Shown here: piece after piece, positions 1 to 10,333 of the stretch
Numbering within the stretch: the stretch's first letter is position 1
How the letters are laid out: each line of letters opens with the position of its first letter
Source of the DNA: Akkermansia sp.
Lineage (GTDB): Bacteria > Verrucomicrobiota > Verrucomicrobiia > Verrucomicrobiales > Akkermansiaceae
Assembly (NCBI GenBank): GCA_024405435.1
Contig: JAKSOU010000018.1
Location: 1 to 46,765, forward strand
Reading direction: 5' to 3'
Length of the DNA: 46,765 nt
Program-made: the position numbers and the translations under genes
Notes under the pieces: generated by a model
Told to the model about the DNA's origin: nothing
Databases searched by the model: none
Seen by the model: the letters and a program-made list of their open reading frames with translations, nothing else

Positions 1-2
1 CG

Positions 3-3000
3 CTACTGCCTTCTGTTGCGTCTGGCGTTGGCGTTGCGTCTGCCCCTGTCGCGCCTGTCGGCCTTTCGCCTTGCCTCGGTGCGCGCCTTCTTGGCGTCGG
101 TCTCCAGGAGGCGGAAGGCGTTCCACCCGCGTCGGCTGGAGCGCCCGTAGAGGACGGACTCGATGAAGTCCAGCACGTCCTCGTCGTCGTCCACGCCGTT
201 GACGCCCACGAGAGGCTTGGCCACCTTCTGGATCTCGTTGGTGGGCAGGGATGCGGTGGGGCCGATGGCGTCCACGATGGCGAACGCCTTCTCGGCGGGG
301 GTGCTGGGGCCCTTGACCTCGAAGAGGGCGTTCATGTCGCGGCTGAGGCGCCCGTAGTGGATTGCCAGGGGGCCCGTGGCTATCTGGTTGCGCCCGCTCA
401 GGGCGACTTCGATGCCCGCCCAGATGCCCGCGCCGAAGATGGGGTCGAATCCGGCGACGCCCTGGAGGGAGGTGCGGACGCCCCAGAACGCCCAGCCCTC
501 GTCCTCGTCGCGCCCGCGGCCCATGATGAGCGCGGACAGGAGGGGATACAGCATCAGGACGCTGGAGACGGCGGCGACGCGCCTTGCCAGCTTCTGCAGG
601 TCCCCGCCCTTCGCGTCCTCCAGGAGCTTCTCCGGGTGCGTGTGGGCCATGATGGACAGTGTCTTCAGCCCTTCGCCCGCGAAGACGGTGGCGATGCGGT
701 ACCACGCGGAGCGCTGGATTTCGGACTTCCTCCATTCGGTCGTGTTGGGCATGAGCTTCTGGATTGCCCTGTCGGCGCGCTTCACGGCCTCCGCCTCCTG
801 AAGACCGGCGTCCATGGCGTCGTGGAGAGCGGCGCCCCAGATGGTGGCGGCGGTGAACTGCGTGACCTTCTCCATCAGGTAGAAGTTCAGGGTCTCGATG
901 CGCTTCCGGTATCGCCTGAACGCCGCGCTGGCGGCGTCGTATGCGGCGGTGGGGTCGGACACGGCGTCCTTGCCGAAGGCCGTCACGCCCGCGTCCGCCT
1001 CAACGAAGTCCTGGCTCAGGAAGCGTGCCGTCGTGCGGCTCGTCAGGGTGCGGAACTCCGCGGACAGGTTGCGCGCAAGCTCGATGGACTCGCGGGGGTT
1101 CATGGCTGCTCTTAGGGCGGACATGCCGGACACCTCGCCCATGCCCGCTGCCATGAAGGGGCGGGCAAGGTCGCCGATGGCGGCGGGGAAGCTCCATCCC
1201 AGGACGGACTGCGTGACCATGTTGGACACCCAGTTGAACATGCCGCCCAGGGAGATGCTGTTCTCCGGTCCGCTCGCGTAGGTCTTCACCATGTCGCGTG
1301 CCAGCTTCATGTAGTCGCGCCCGAACTTCCGCGTGACGGCATCGGAGAACTCCCTGCGGTTCAGGAGCCGGGAGACGTTGCGCGCGGCCTTCTCGTGCGT
1401 GGCGTACTGGATCTGCTGGCTGATGGCGGGGAACAGCGACGCCCACTCCAGGCTGAGGCGGGGCATCTGGGGCCTGTCGGCCCGGTTCTTGGTGAAGCCC
1501 TGGGCGGTGGCGGCGTTCCACGCGTTCACGGTATCCGCCGCGGACACCTCCTGGCGCTGTCCCACGGAGGAGTCTGGGTCGTAGTGGATTGGGTAGTATC
1601 CGCCCCTGTAGGCGCCGTGGCGCGTCTCGACGGAGACGGCCCTGACCTTGCGCATGGGCAGCGCCTCGACCTCCAGATACGTCTGGGCGACGCGGGGGTA
1701 CAGCTCCTGGTCCATGAGGTCCCACACCTGCTGCACGAAGTCCCAGTCGGACTTCTCCATGCGTGCATCCAGCCAGGCCATGACGGATTCGGGAGTCCAG
1801 CCCTTCTCCTCGCCGCCGAAGCCGTTCACGAGCCGGGAGAAGTTGCCCTCGTTGCCGGTGTTCAGGGCCATGACCAGCATGTTCTGGCGCGTCAGCCCTC
1901 CGACGACGCCTTCCGGAAGCTCTCCGGGGGCGCCCTCGACCTGCTCGCGGATTCTCTGGAGCGCGGGGCTGGAGCGGGAGAAGATGTCCTCCAGCTTCGC
2001 CTTGATGGATTCGGTCATGTCGGTCTTCATGCCCTCGCCGCGGTTCAGCTCGTCGAAGATGGCGTTTCCGACGTCGCCCATGCGGTCCAGAAGCGCCAGG
2101 GCGTCCAGGCGTGCGCCGATGAACTTCAGCACGCCGTCGTCCAGCCTGCGCCGGATGCCCTTGAGGGCGGAGTCCATGTAGGCGGGGCGGTCCCTGCCGG
2201 GGAGCATTCCGGCGGCCTTCTCCGCGAACTCCTTGGCGTCCATGCGTCCCAGGCCCTCGATCTCGATGACCTGGCCCATGGCGGCGGCGTGGATTTCCCG
2301 CAGGAACTGGAGGGCGAACGCCTGGTCGCCGACGGTCAGGTCCACGAAGGAGGCGCCGGACTTCACCAGCTCCATGAAGCGGTCGTATCCGGCGGCGGTC
2401 TCGCCGATGAAGGGGACGCCAAGCTCCGCGCCCGCTCTTGCTGCGGCAAGCGCGGACATGGCGGCGTCCCTGTCGCGGGGGCGCTGGGCAATCTGCGACT
2501 CGTCCTCGGGAGGGCGCCTGAAGCCGAAGGTCTCCATGGCATCCAGCCACAGCCCCTGGAGGTCCAGGGACGCGCGCCCAACGGCCTTGGCGGTGTCGTC
2601 GTCGGCCCAGCTCCGTAGGCTCTTGACGGCGCGCCTGTAGGCCTGGTCCGCCTGTCTGATGGCGTCCAGCACGCCGTAGGCGTAGGCGACGGACTGCTGC
2701 CAGTATGCGGCGCGTCCCCTGTCCATGCCGTGAACGCCGTCCTTGGAGGGCCTCAGGGCCTTGATGACCTCCCTCTGGGCGCGCTTCATGGATGTGGTCC
2801 AGGGTCCCCAGGACTTGTGGACCTTGGCGTAGGAACGGGACACGACGTAGGCCGCGGAGGCCTCCTCCAGGTCCTTGCGGAGGTGCGGGCTCGTCCCAAG
2901 CTTCAGCAGGTCGTCGAAGATCCTATTGGCCATCTCCGGGCTGAAGGTCAGCTCGCGGACGCGGCGCTCCAGCTTCGCGACCTTCTCGCGGCACCTGTCG

Positions 3001-6000
3001 CGGACGGCCTGCCGTGCGCGCTTCGCCACCTCGTCGTCCAGGGAGTTCGGCGCGGAGGCGACGGCATCGAACATCTCCCGTGCGGAGGCGAAGGCGTCCG
3101 CCATGCCGGGGAACATCTGGAGCACGTCCCAGTAGCGCAGGCCTCCCTTCTCCACGGTCATGAGGGCCAGGCGCCGGGGGATTCTGCCGCCGAAGGCCTG
3201 CTTCGCCTCGTTCCTGTCCAGGCGCCACTCGCCGACGGCGTTCCCGAACTCGTCAACGCCGTCCAGCATGGCCTTCCGGAGCCGCGCACCGGTGTAAAGC
3301 GCGCGCTCGTCGTAGGACATCTCCTTCAGGACTCTCGCTTTTTCCAGGTCCATCATCTCCTGGTCCGCCATGGTCAGGTTCTTCAGGTCGTGCGCGAGGG
3401 AACGTTCCTTCGCCAGGTCCTTGTGGAGCTGCGCCACGACGGCATCGCGCTTCACGGAATCGACGCCCTGGAGCATGCGCTTCATCAGGTCGTCCACCTC
3501 CGACGGGTCGGCCATTGCCAGCGTCGAGGACATCATCTCGGACACAGCCAGCCCCTCCGCCTCCTGCACGACGTCATCAGCGTCGAAGATGGAGGAGAAG
3601 AAGGCGGACGCCTCGTCGGACAGGACGGCGCCCTCGTTCTCAAGCTTCTGGACGCTGGCCCGGAACTGCTCCTTTGTCCATGACAGGACGGGCGCGACGC
3701 CTTCGCCCGCCTCGGACTCGCCCTCTGCAAGATACAGCTCCATCTGGGCGGCGAACTTCTCCTGCTGCTCCCTGGTGGGAACGGCGTCGGCCTCAAGCCC
3801 GAGGAACTGCTCGACGGCGTTGACGCCCGCGACGAAGGCGGGCGTGGTGCGCCTGCTCTTCTCGTGGGCGACGCGGCGCATCACGTCCAGCATGATGTGC
3901 GCGGACTCGTGGACGATGGTGGACGCGGTGGCGTCGGGGCTGAGGAGGATGCCGTAGTATTCCTTCAGGGCCCCCGGCGGGACGGTGGTGGTCGTCTCCT
4001 TCCGCTCCTGCTTCTTCGCGGAGTCGGGCTTCTTCTTCTTCCGTTTGTAGGCGGGGGCGTCCCCGCTACCGGGGAAGACGGTGGCGCCACGGGTTCCGGA
4101 AAAGAGAACCTCCTTGCCGTCTTCGTCCACCAGGTCGGAGGCGGTGACGGGAGCGTTCTGCTCCTGCATGGCCTTTTCGGTCGCCTCCGCCACGTCCTGG
4201 AGGGTGACCTCCTTCGCGTCCTTGTCGGCGTGCTTCAGGACCTTTTTGACCATCTTGGTGTCGTCGGCGGCGATACGGCTGTCGCTCCGGTCCCAGCTCA
4301 TCTCGTCGGCCATGTCGCTGTCGCGCAGCGAGTAGTCCACCTTCAGGAGCGCGTCGTAGTAGTTGATGTTCTTCTTCGCCATCAGCTCCAGCGCGGTCAC
4401 CGCCTTGGACAGCTCGTAGAGGTCCTGCTCCACGACGCCCGTCTTCGTCTTCGCCTGCCCGCGGAGACGCCGGGCCATGGCATAGCCGCGCTTCATGACG
4501 GCCTTCATGGCTGGAGAGGGCCAGTTCTTCCCGTCCCAGGAATCCTCGTCGTATGCGCGGGTTGCGTCGTCCTGGAGCGCGTTGATCTCGGCGCCGACGG
4601 TTCCTGGCTCTGCCAGGAGCAGGTCGAGCCGGGGCCTGATGGAGTTCTGGTAGTAGTATCCGGCGACGGGATATTTCCCGTCCTCGATGAGCTTCCGGAA
4701 CCTGTCCAGCAGGCTGCCGATTCTCTGGACCTCGGCCCGGTTGCGCATCGCATGGTCCAGCCCGGACAGGCTCTGCTTCAGCGCGTCGATTCTGCTCATG
4801 TGCACCCTGAACGCGTCCTTGGTCGCGCTCATGGCGGTTCCGATTCCGTATCCTCCGACGACAAGGAGATGGGCGGAGCTGTCCATCCATTCGGCGGCCT
4901 CGCGTGCCTTCGCGACCGGGTCCTGCGCCTCTTCCTGGGCGGGTGCCGCCTGGGCTTCGGGCGCGGACTCCTGCGGGGTGGCTGTTTCCATTTCGGAAAC
5001 ACCCACTTCCTGGGCGGGGGCTTCCTGGGAGACGGGCTCTTCCTGGACGGTGGCCTCCTCCTGCGCCGGTGCCTCCTGGGAGACGGCCTCCTGGGAGACG
5101 GGTGCCTCCTGCGTGACGACCTGGGCTTCCGCCCGCGTCTCCTCGACGGGCGCCTCCGCCTTCGCGGGGGCGACGCCGTTCGCCTCCGCCAGCTCCCCGA
5201 TGTAGGCCACGGACGCGCCGGAGATGCTGGTCTCCGTAGCCAGGGCGCCGATGAAGTCCATGGTGCCCGTCTTCAGGGTCATGGCAAGCGCGCTCTGGAC
5301 GGCTGCGCTGACGCCCGCCTCGGCGATGTCCTCGGAGATGCCGGAGGACACGGCCTCGTCGTAGAGGCGCGCGGCGGCCTGGTCCGCAAGCTCCCGCGCC
5401 TCGTCAACGAATTCGACGCCGACGATTCCCGCGTCCGCGGCGGTCTGCTTCAGGAGCGTTCCCCTCTGCTTCTCCGTCAGTCCGCCATCGACGGCGGCCC
5501 TGATGGCCTGGGAGAAGGCGCCGTCGTCCGCGTGCGCCGCCTCCACGTCGCTCCTGGACGGGATGCCGGGCGCATGGGCGTCAGGCGCTACGTACTGGGC
5601 AAGCGTCTGCCCCTTCGTGTTCTTCAGGGCGGCGAAGTCCTGGGAGAACCGGGTCAGGCTGAACGAAACCTCGGTGCCGCTCTCCAGTCCGTTCATGACG
5701 GCGGCGGCGAAGCCGTCGCCCATGGCGCGGGACAGCTGCTCCTCCGCGTTCAGGCCGTCGTCCATGAAGAACTGCACGATCCTGTCGGGGGAAACCTCCA
5801 CCGTGTGGAGGGGGGAGCCGTCGTCGGACGCAGCCTGGCGCGTGGCCTCGGTGGCGATGACGCTTCTGGTAACGGGGTCCATCTCCGCCATCTGGTCCGC
5901 AAGCACCTGGCGCTTGGCGGCGTCGGAGAGCGCGGTCTGCTCTGCGGCGTTCCTGCGTGCGAACTTCAGGAATCCGGAGGACCTGATGGCCCTGGACATG

Positions 6001-7577
6001 GCGGGGACGGCGCCCATTCCGGCGCCGAACGCTCCGCCCATGACGCCCGCGGCAAGCATGCTGTCCGCCACGTCGTTCCACATCTTCCTGTAGTCGAAGG
6101 ACTGGTCCTCCCCGTCGGCGGCGTAGATGCGCTCGCGCTGGGCGAACCACGCGCTCCCCATCGTCTGCGTCGCCTCCTCCGCGGCTTCGGACGCGGCGTT
6201 CCGCGCCGCTCCCGCCATGACGGAATCCAGCGCGTTCCTCCTCACAAGGTCGGACGCGACGCGCCCCTCAACGCCTGCGCCTCCAAGCGTCAGCAGGTCC
6301 AGCGCGTTCTCCGCCGTCTCGATGGCGGCGCCGAAGATGGCCCCCTGGCGCGCCGCGAGAACGGCAAAGCGCGGGTCAACCTGCCGCCCGTCGTCGGTCT
6401 TCAGGTCAACGTAGTCCCAGACGTTTCCGCCCAGCTGCTGCTGTCTGCTGGAGGAGAAGGTGGCGATGGTGGAGCCGATGGCTCCGCCCACCTTGGCACC
6501 CGCGGCGGCGCCCGCCGGGGACAGGAACGCGCCGAAGGCGGCGCCGATCGCCGCGCCCGCGGCTCCGTCCGCCATGACGCCCGCGCTTCCGGGGACGCTG
6601 GTCAGGGCGTTCTGGAGGACGCCTTCCGCGGACAGTCCGTCCACGGGCTTCCGGAGCTTCTCCTGCTCCGCGTTGTTCTTCAGGTGCAGGTAGCGGATGT
6701 ATTCATACTCGTCCACGCGCCCGGACATGATGGCGGCGGCGGCCTGCTGTCCGAGGTCGCTATCCTCGTCCTGGAGACGGCCCACCTTCCACGTCCTGGA
6801 CAGGGTGTCCCCGTCCTGGGCCGCGGTCTTCGGGACCGTCTGGAAGGCGAGGGAGAAGACGTCCTCCCCCTTGGCCTTCATCTCCTGGTCCGCGAGGTCC
6901 ATCACCGTGTCGAAGTCAAGCTGTCCGACGGGGACGTTCCGCGCCTTGCCGCCCACCTCTTCGGCCTTCATGGCCTTGGCCTTGCCGATGGCCCTCAGGA
7001 TTGCGCCGGGGTTCGCGAGGACATCGAAGAACCCGGCCTTCCTGATGGCCACGTCCACCATTTCCGGGCGCTCCAGAATCAGGCGCGCCTCGTAGGGGTA
7101 GCGCCGCCGGAAGTCGTCGGAGTCGAAGGCGCTGGAGGCGTCGAAGGCCTCCGTGGCCTGGCGCAGCTGCTCCAGGTTCCGGGACACCTCGGGCAGGGGG
7201 ATGCCCGTGGACTGGCTCAGGCAGGACGCCTGCTCGGACGCGACGCCCGTTTCGAGACATGCCCTGACTGTCTCTGTCAGGGCCATGTTCCGGCGCGTCC
7301 ACTCGGTCATGCCCGCAAGCTCCCGCTCCCGCATGGAGGGCATGCGCGCAATCTCGGAGCGGACCGCGCCCGTCCCGATGGTGGCGGAAGGGTCCGGCAT
7401 GGGCTGTCCCTGGGGGTCCACGAAGGACTCCGCCGGGGGCGTCACGGAGATCTGGCTCTCCGGCTCCACCGGCACGGGGGCCACGTCGATTCCCGGCGCG
7501 CTGTCGCGCGACACGGCGGAGGAGAATGCGCTCGCCTCCTGGGATACTGCGCCTGCCATTGCGGTCGTCTCGTCCAT
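3..7577 (-). CDS. Giant internal virion / ejection protein (gp16-like, polyvalent)
   Basis: A 2524-residue protein and the last gene of the late operon, in the slot of T7 gp16. Visible parts: Gly/Ala-rich, probably membrane-active stretch at about residues 326-372; Gln-Glu-Ala-Pro repeats at about 822-876; HESAH at 1223-1227, an HExxH zinc-protease signature inside a hydrophobic helix (TIVHESAHIMLDVM); a helical region near 2226-2290 resembling the C-terminal domains of large polyvalent phage proteins (LPD38-like, from memory); and a strongly basic tail ending RRNRRQ. By position it should leave the capsid with the DNA and help build the ejection channel. The protease function is inferred from the motif alone. 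I do not see a clear lytic transglycosylase motif like that of T7 gp16. Confidence 0.8.
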   Translation of the reverse strand: MDETTAMAGAVSQEASAFSSAVSRDSAPGIDVAPVPVEPESQISVTPPAESFVDPQGQPMPDPSATIGTGAVRSEIARMPSMRERELAGMTEWTRRNMALTETVRACLETGVASEQASCLSQSTGIPLPEVSRNLEQLRQATEAFDASSAFDSDDFRRRYPYEARLILERPEMVDVAIRKAGFFDVLANPGAILRAIGKAKAMKAEEVGGKARNVPVGQLDFDTVMDLADQEMKAKGEDVFSLAFQTVPKTAAQDGDTLSRTWKVGRLQDEDSDLGQQAAAAIMSGRVDEYEYIRYLHLKNNAEQEKLRKPVDGLSAEGVLQNALTSVPGSAGVMADGAAGAAIGAAFGAFLSPAGAAAGAKVGGAIGSTIATFSSSRQQQLGGNVWDYVDLKTDDGRQVDPRFAVLAARQGAIFGAAIETAENALDLLTLGGAGVEGRVASDLVRRNALDSVMAGAARNAASEAAEEATQTMGSAWFAQRERIYAADGEDQSFDYRKMWNDVADSMLAAGVMGGAFGAGMGAVPAMSRAIRSSGFLKFARRNAAEQTALSDAAKRQVLADQMAEMDPVTRSVIATEATRQAASDDGSPLHTVEVSPDRIVQFFMDDGLNAEEQLSRAMGDGFAAAVMNGLESGTEVSFSLTRFSQDFAALKNTKGQTLAQYVAPDAHAPGIPSRSDVEAAHADDGAFSQAIRAAVDGGLTEKQRGTLLKQTAADAGIVGVEFVDEARELADQAAARLYDEAVSSGISEDIAEAGVSAAVQSALAMTLKTGTMDFIGALATETSISGASVAYIGELAEANGVAPAKAEAPVEETRAEAQVVTQEAPVSQEAVSQEAPAQEEATVQEEPVSQEAPAQEVGVSEMETATPQESAPEAQAAPAQEEAQDPVAKAREAAEWMDSSAHLLVVGGYGIGTAMSATKDAFRVHMSRIDALKQSLSGLDHAMRNRAEVQRIGSLLDRFRKLIEDGKYPVAGYYYQNSIRPRLDLLLAEPGTVGAEINALQDDATRAYDEDSWDGKNWPSPAMKAVMKRGYAMARRLRGQAKTKTGVVEQDLYELSKAVTALELMAKKNINYYDALLKVDYSLRDSDMADEMSWDRSDSRIAADDTKMVKKVLKHADKDAKEVTLQDVAEATEKAMQEQNAPVTASDLVDEDGKEVLFSGTRGATVFPGSGDAPAYKRKKKKPDSAKKQERKETTTTVPPGALKEYYGILLSPDATASTIVHESAHIMLDVMRRVAHEKSRRTTPAFVAGVNAVEQFLGLEADAVPTREQQEKFAAQMELYLAEGESEAGEGVAPVLSWTKEQFRASVQKLENEGAVLSDEASAFFSSIFDADDVVQEAEGLAVSEMMSSTLAMADPSEVDDLMKRMLQGVDSVKRDAVVAQLHKDLAKERSLAHDLKNLTMADQEMMDLEKARVLKEMSYDERALYTGARLRKAMLDGVDEFGNAVGEWRLDRNEAKQAFGGRIPRRLALMTVEKGGLRYWDVLQMFPGMADAFASAREMFDAVASAPNSLDDEVAKRARQAVRDRCREKVAKLERRVRELTFSPEMANRIFDDLLKLGTSPHLRKDLEEASAAYVVSRSYAKVHKSWGPWTTSMKRAQREVIKALRPSKDGVHGMDRGRAAYWQQSVAYAYGVLDAIRQADQAYRRAVKSLRSWADDDTAKAVGRASLDLQGLWLDAMETFGFRRPPEDESQIAQRPRDRDAAMSALAAARAGAELGVPFIGETAAGYDRFMELVKSGASFVDLTVGDQAFALQFLREIHAAAMGQVIEIEGLGRMDAKEFAEKAAGMLPGRDRPAYMDSALKGIRRRLDDGVLKFIGARLDALALLDRMGDVGNAIFDELNRGEGMKTDMTESIKAKLEDIFSRSSPALQRIREQVEGAPGELPEGVVGGLTRQNMLVMALNTGNEGNFSRLVNGFGGEEKGWTPESVMAWLDARMEKSDWDFVQQVWDLMDQELYPRVAQTYLEVEALPMRKVRAVSVETRHGAYRGGYYPIHYDPDSSVGQRQEVSAADTVNAWNAATAQGFTKNRADRPQMPRLSLEWASLFPAISQQIQYATHEKAARNVSRLLNRREFSDAVTRKFGRDYMKLARDMVKTYASGPENSISLGGMFNWVSNMVTQSVLGWSFPAAIGDLARPFMAAGMGEVSGMSALRAAMNPRESIELARNLSAEFRTLTSRTTARFLSQDFVEADAGVTAFGKDAVSDPTAAYDAASAAFRRYRKRIETLNFYLMEKVTQFTAATIWGAALHDAMDAGLQEAEAVKRADRAIQKLMPNTTEWRKSEIQRSAWYRIATVFAGEGLKTLSIMAHTHPEKLLEDAKGGDLQKLARRVAAVSSVLMLYPLLSALIMGRGRDEDEGWAFWGVRTSLQGVAGFDPIFGAGIWAGIEVALSGRNQIATGPLAIHYGRLSRDMNALFEVKGPSTPAEKAFAIVDAIGPTASLPTNEIQKVAKPLVGVNGVDDDEDVLDFIESVLYGRSSRRGWNAFRLLETDAKKARTEARRKADRRDRGRRNANARRNRRQ

Positions 7578-7585
7578 GCCTGCTC

Positions 7586-9790
7586 CTATTCCCCGTCGAT
7601 GATGGCCATGCGCTGTTCAGGGGACAGCTCGTCGTATGGCCTTCCGTACTTCTCCATGGCGGCGGCGTCGTATCCGCCGTCTTCCTTCAGGACGTTCTTC
7701 GTCCGGTCGTATTCCTTCTTCGCGGCGCGCACCTTGTCGGAGGCGTTCCTGAACTCGTCCTTGGAGATGCGGTCCTCCAGGACCTTCGCATGCGTGACGC
7801 GGGCAAGCTCGTCGAACTGGCGCGGGACGTTGTTCTGGAAGTGGTCGCGGAACCGCCCCAGAAAGAACTCCTGCGTGACGACGCGCCCGCGGTCGTCGAA
7901 GTGGCTGGCAGGGTCGGCAAGCCAGTTGAGCATGGACGCATCCCTGTCGGACACGACGTCGGGGATTGCCTCGCGCTCCCCGATTCCGAAGAAGCGGGTG
8001 AAGAAGCCGCTGTTCTCATCGGCCCGCTGCTGGTTCAGCTCGCTGATGGTCCGGGTGATTCCCGCGCCTACCTCGCTGGAGAACTCCGCGCTGTTCATCT
8101 GCCCTCCGCTTGCCCCGGCGCGGGCGGAGGCCCGGCGCATGACGCCCTTGGCATAGGGGCTGTTCAGGAAGTCCTCCGCCGTCGGGTTCTGGACTCCGGT
8201 GAGCTTCACGACCTCATCGGCGGGGAGCGTGTCCATCAGCTCCAGGAGCCTTGCCTCCGCGATGGAACGCGCCCGGTTCTGGTCCACCTTCTGGACCTGG
8301 TTGGTCCGGTTGTTCTGCTCCGTCAGGAAGCTGGAGAAGTTGGACATGGACTCAGGAGGGAAGACGCCCTGGCGAATCATCTCCCGGACGTGGTTGATCT
8401 CCGTGTCGCCCATGAAGGACGACGTGAGGCGCATCTTCTCGCGCCACTTCAGGTATTCGCCCCACGCCCACATGTCCGAACCCCTGCCGCCCTCGCGCTC
8501 CGGCCTTTCCAGGGGCCAAAGGCGCCTGAACCTGTCGGCCATCTCGGCCGCGTAGTGGTCCCCCGCCCTGCCGCGCTCCAGCATGTGCTGGTACATGGCC
8601 TTCGGGGACTCGAACGTGCGTCCGTTCTCGTCCTGGCAGGGGCCGCTGTTCCAGTCCAGCTTCCCGGAGTTGAACTGGTCGTTGAAAACCTTCAGGCCGT
8701 TGGCCCAGAAGTTCCAGGTGCGGATTTCCTGCTGGCGGTAGAAGTTGGACTGGTTCTGCGTCGCGGCGGCATACAGCGCGTCCATCGTGACGTTGTTCCT
8801 GTCGGCCTCCTTCTTCAGCCTTTGGTACTGCGCCGAGTCGGGACTGCCCGCCATGATGGCCACGATGGAGTTGGGGCCGATGCCGGAAGCTCTGGCGCGC
8901 TGGATTATCTCCCGCGCGCTCTGGTTCTGGCGCAGCCCCTCCACGACGCGGTGGATTCCGTCCGCGAACACGGACGACCCGGCGTATCCCTCCGACCCGT
9001 CCGCATCGCCGAACGCCTCGTCCGGCGTCGCGCCGTCGCCGATGGTGGACTTCCGCTGTCCCCCGCGCTGGACAACCGCGGTCTTCCCGAAGATGTCGGA
9101 GTATTCGACCGCGAGCTGTTCCTCCAGGGCCTTCGCCGTCTGGTAGTCGCCGTCGCCGGACAGGGAGTTGAACAGGGCCGTGATGGCCTTCTTTCTGGCC
9201 TCCTCCTTCAGGGCCTCCGCGTGGTCGTCGTCGTACTTCATGTCGCTCGCGAAGTCGGCGGCGACCTTATCGACCTGCTCGATGATGGAGTCCACCTCCG
9301 GCATCGTGCGCGCGGACTGCATGGACAGCCCAAGCTGGTCCAGCTCCCGCTGCGCGTTGTCGGAGATGTGCCTGTTCCGGCGCTCCAGATACGACGCGAG
9401 GCCCTGCCCGTGGACGTTCGTGCGCCATGCCTCCAGGCGGTGGCTCACCTCCAGGGACCCGCGCTTCGTCTTCGCCATGCCCATCATCTTCTGGCGGATG
9501 GCATCCAGGTTCTTCGCGTAGTCGCGGAACTGCTTCTCCTCGGCGTCCGGGTCCGCTTCTATCTGGTCCGACACGATGGCCTCGTACCGGACCTTCTCCT
9601 CCTGCATGCGCCTCAGGCCCTCTCCGATGAGGAGATGGACGTCCTCCTCCGGGCCTTTGATCGCATCGATGAGCTTGCCGACCGCATCGGAAGCCGCGTT
9701 TCCGGGCCCCTGGTAGCGCGTCGGGGAGTCGAACACGGGGCCGGGGTCCTGCTGCGCATAGCTTGTAAGGTTCTTGGTCTGGATTGCCAT
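7586..9790 (-). CDS. Internal virion protein (gp15-like)
   Basis: A 734-residue, highly charged, mostly helical protein lying directly before the giant gp16-like gene and after the gp14-like gene, the place of T7 gp15. No enzymatic motif or signal peptide is visible. Assignment as a core/ejection protein rests on gene order, size and composition, not on recognised sequence similarity. The start ATG is followed by an N-terminus reading MAIQTKNLTSY. Its stop and the next start are separated by only 8 bases, so the two are surely cotranscribed. Confidence 0.7.
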   Translation of the reverse strand: MAIQTKNLTSYAQQDPGPVFDSPTRYQGPGNAASDAVGKLIDAIKGPEEDVHLLIGEGLRRMQEEKVRYEAIVSDQIEADPDAEEKQFRDYAKNLDAIRQKMMGMAKTKRGSLEVSHRLEAWRTNVHGQGLASYLERRNRHISDNAQRELDQLGLSMQSARTMPEVDSIIEQVDKVAADFASDMKYDDDHAEALKEEARKKAITALFNSLSGDGDYQTAKALEEQLAVEYSDIFGKTAVVQRGGQRKSTIGDGATPDEAFGDADGSEGYAGSSVFADGIHRVVEGLRQNQSAREIIQRARASGIGPNSIVAIMAGSPDSAQYQRLKKEADRNNVTMDALYAAATQNQSNFYRQQEIRTWNFWANGLKVFNDQFNSGKLDWNSGPCQDENGRTFESPKAMYQHMLERGRAGDHYAAEMADRFRRLWPLERPEREGGRGSDMWAWGEYLKWREKMRLTSSFMGDTEINHVREMIRQGVFPPESMSNFSSFLTEQNNRTNQVQKVDQNRARSIAEARLLELMDTLPADEVVKLTGVQNPTAEDFLNSPYAKGVMRRASARAGASGGQMNSAEFSSEVGAGITRTISELNQQRADENSGFFTRFFGIGEREAIPDVVSDRDASMLNWLADPASHFDDRGRVVTQEFFLGRFRDHFQNNVPRQFDELARVTHAKVLEDRISKDEFRNASDKVRAAKKEYDRTKNVLKEDGGYDAAAMEKYGRPYDELSPEQRMAIIDGE

Positions 9791-10333
9791 TTAGCCCTCC
9801 ACCTGCGTCACGAACTTGTCGTTCGTCTTGTTGGAGACCTGCGTTTCCGTCGGCGTTTTGGACCCGGCGATGGCGCCGGCGACCAGCCCCACCTGGGTGT
9901 TGATGCCGCTGAAGATGGTCATTGCCAGGTTCCAGTTCTCCCTGCGTGCCTGGGAGCGGAAGTCCTCCGCCTGCTGCTCCAGCTTCGCCGCCTTCTGGGC
10001 GGCGTTGTAGCGGATGGTGTCCAGGTCCATCATGGACACCTCCCGCGCCCCGCGCATCACGTCCCTGTAGGACGCGGACGACACGGAGAAGCCGGAAGCC
10101 CCGGCGGCTATCTCCTGCTCCCCCTGCCGGAACCCGGCCTCCATGAGCGCCCGCATCCCGGTGCTTTCAGCCGTCCGCACGGTGTCCGCCGCGGCCTCGT
10201 CGGCGCGCTGGGCGTTCTTTCTGGCGGTCTTCTGCCTGCTCCTGATGGTCATGATGGACGCCGCGGTGTTCAGCCCCGCATCGACGCCCTGGGCCGCCGT
10301 CTGCACTATCTTTCCTGCCATCATGCTGCACAT
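9791..10333 (-). CDS. Internal virion protein (gp14-like)
   Basis: A 180-residue protein starting MCSMMAGKIVQ. The ATG at 10333 is chosen because AAGGAGGA sits about six bases upstream; a longer reading frame upstream lacks such a site. It has alternating hydrophobic Gly/Ala segments near both ends (AAQGVDAGLNTAASIM; GINTQVGLVAGAIAG) around a charged helical middle, as in the gp14 class of podovirus ejection proteins. The gene abuts the gp15-like gene. Its first 167 bases overlap the end of the gp13-like frame. Confidence 0.65.
   Translation of the reverse strand: MCSMMAGKIVQTAAQGVDAGLNTAASIMTIRSRQKTARKNAQRADEAAADTVRTAESTGMRALMEAGFRQGEQEIAAGASGFSVSSASYRDVMRGAREVSMMDLDTIRYNAAQKAAKLEQQAEDFRSQARRENWNLAMTIFSGINTQVGLVAGAIAGSKTPTETQVSNKTNDKFVTQVEG

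Noticed and set aside
3864..8156. 1430-residue plus-strand open frame
   Set aside because: It lies antisense to the giant virion gene; open only because of G+C-rich codon bias. Its translation is low-complexity His/Gly/Val/Leu without domains.
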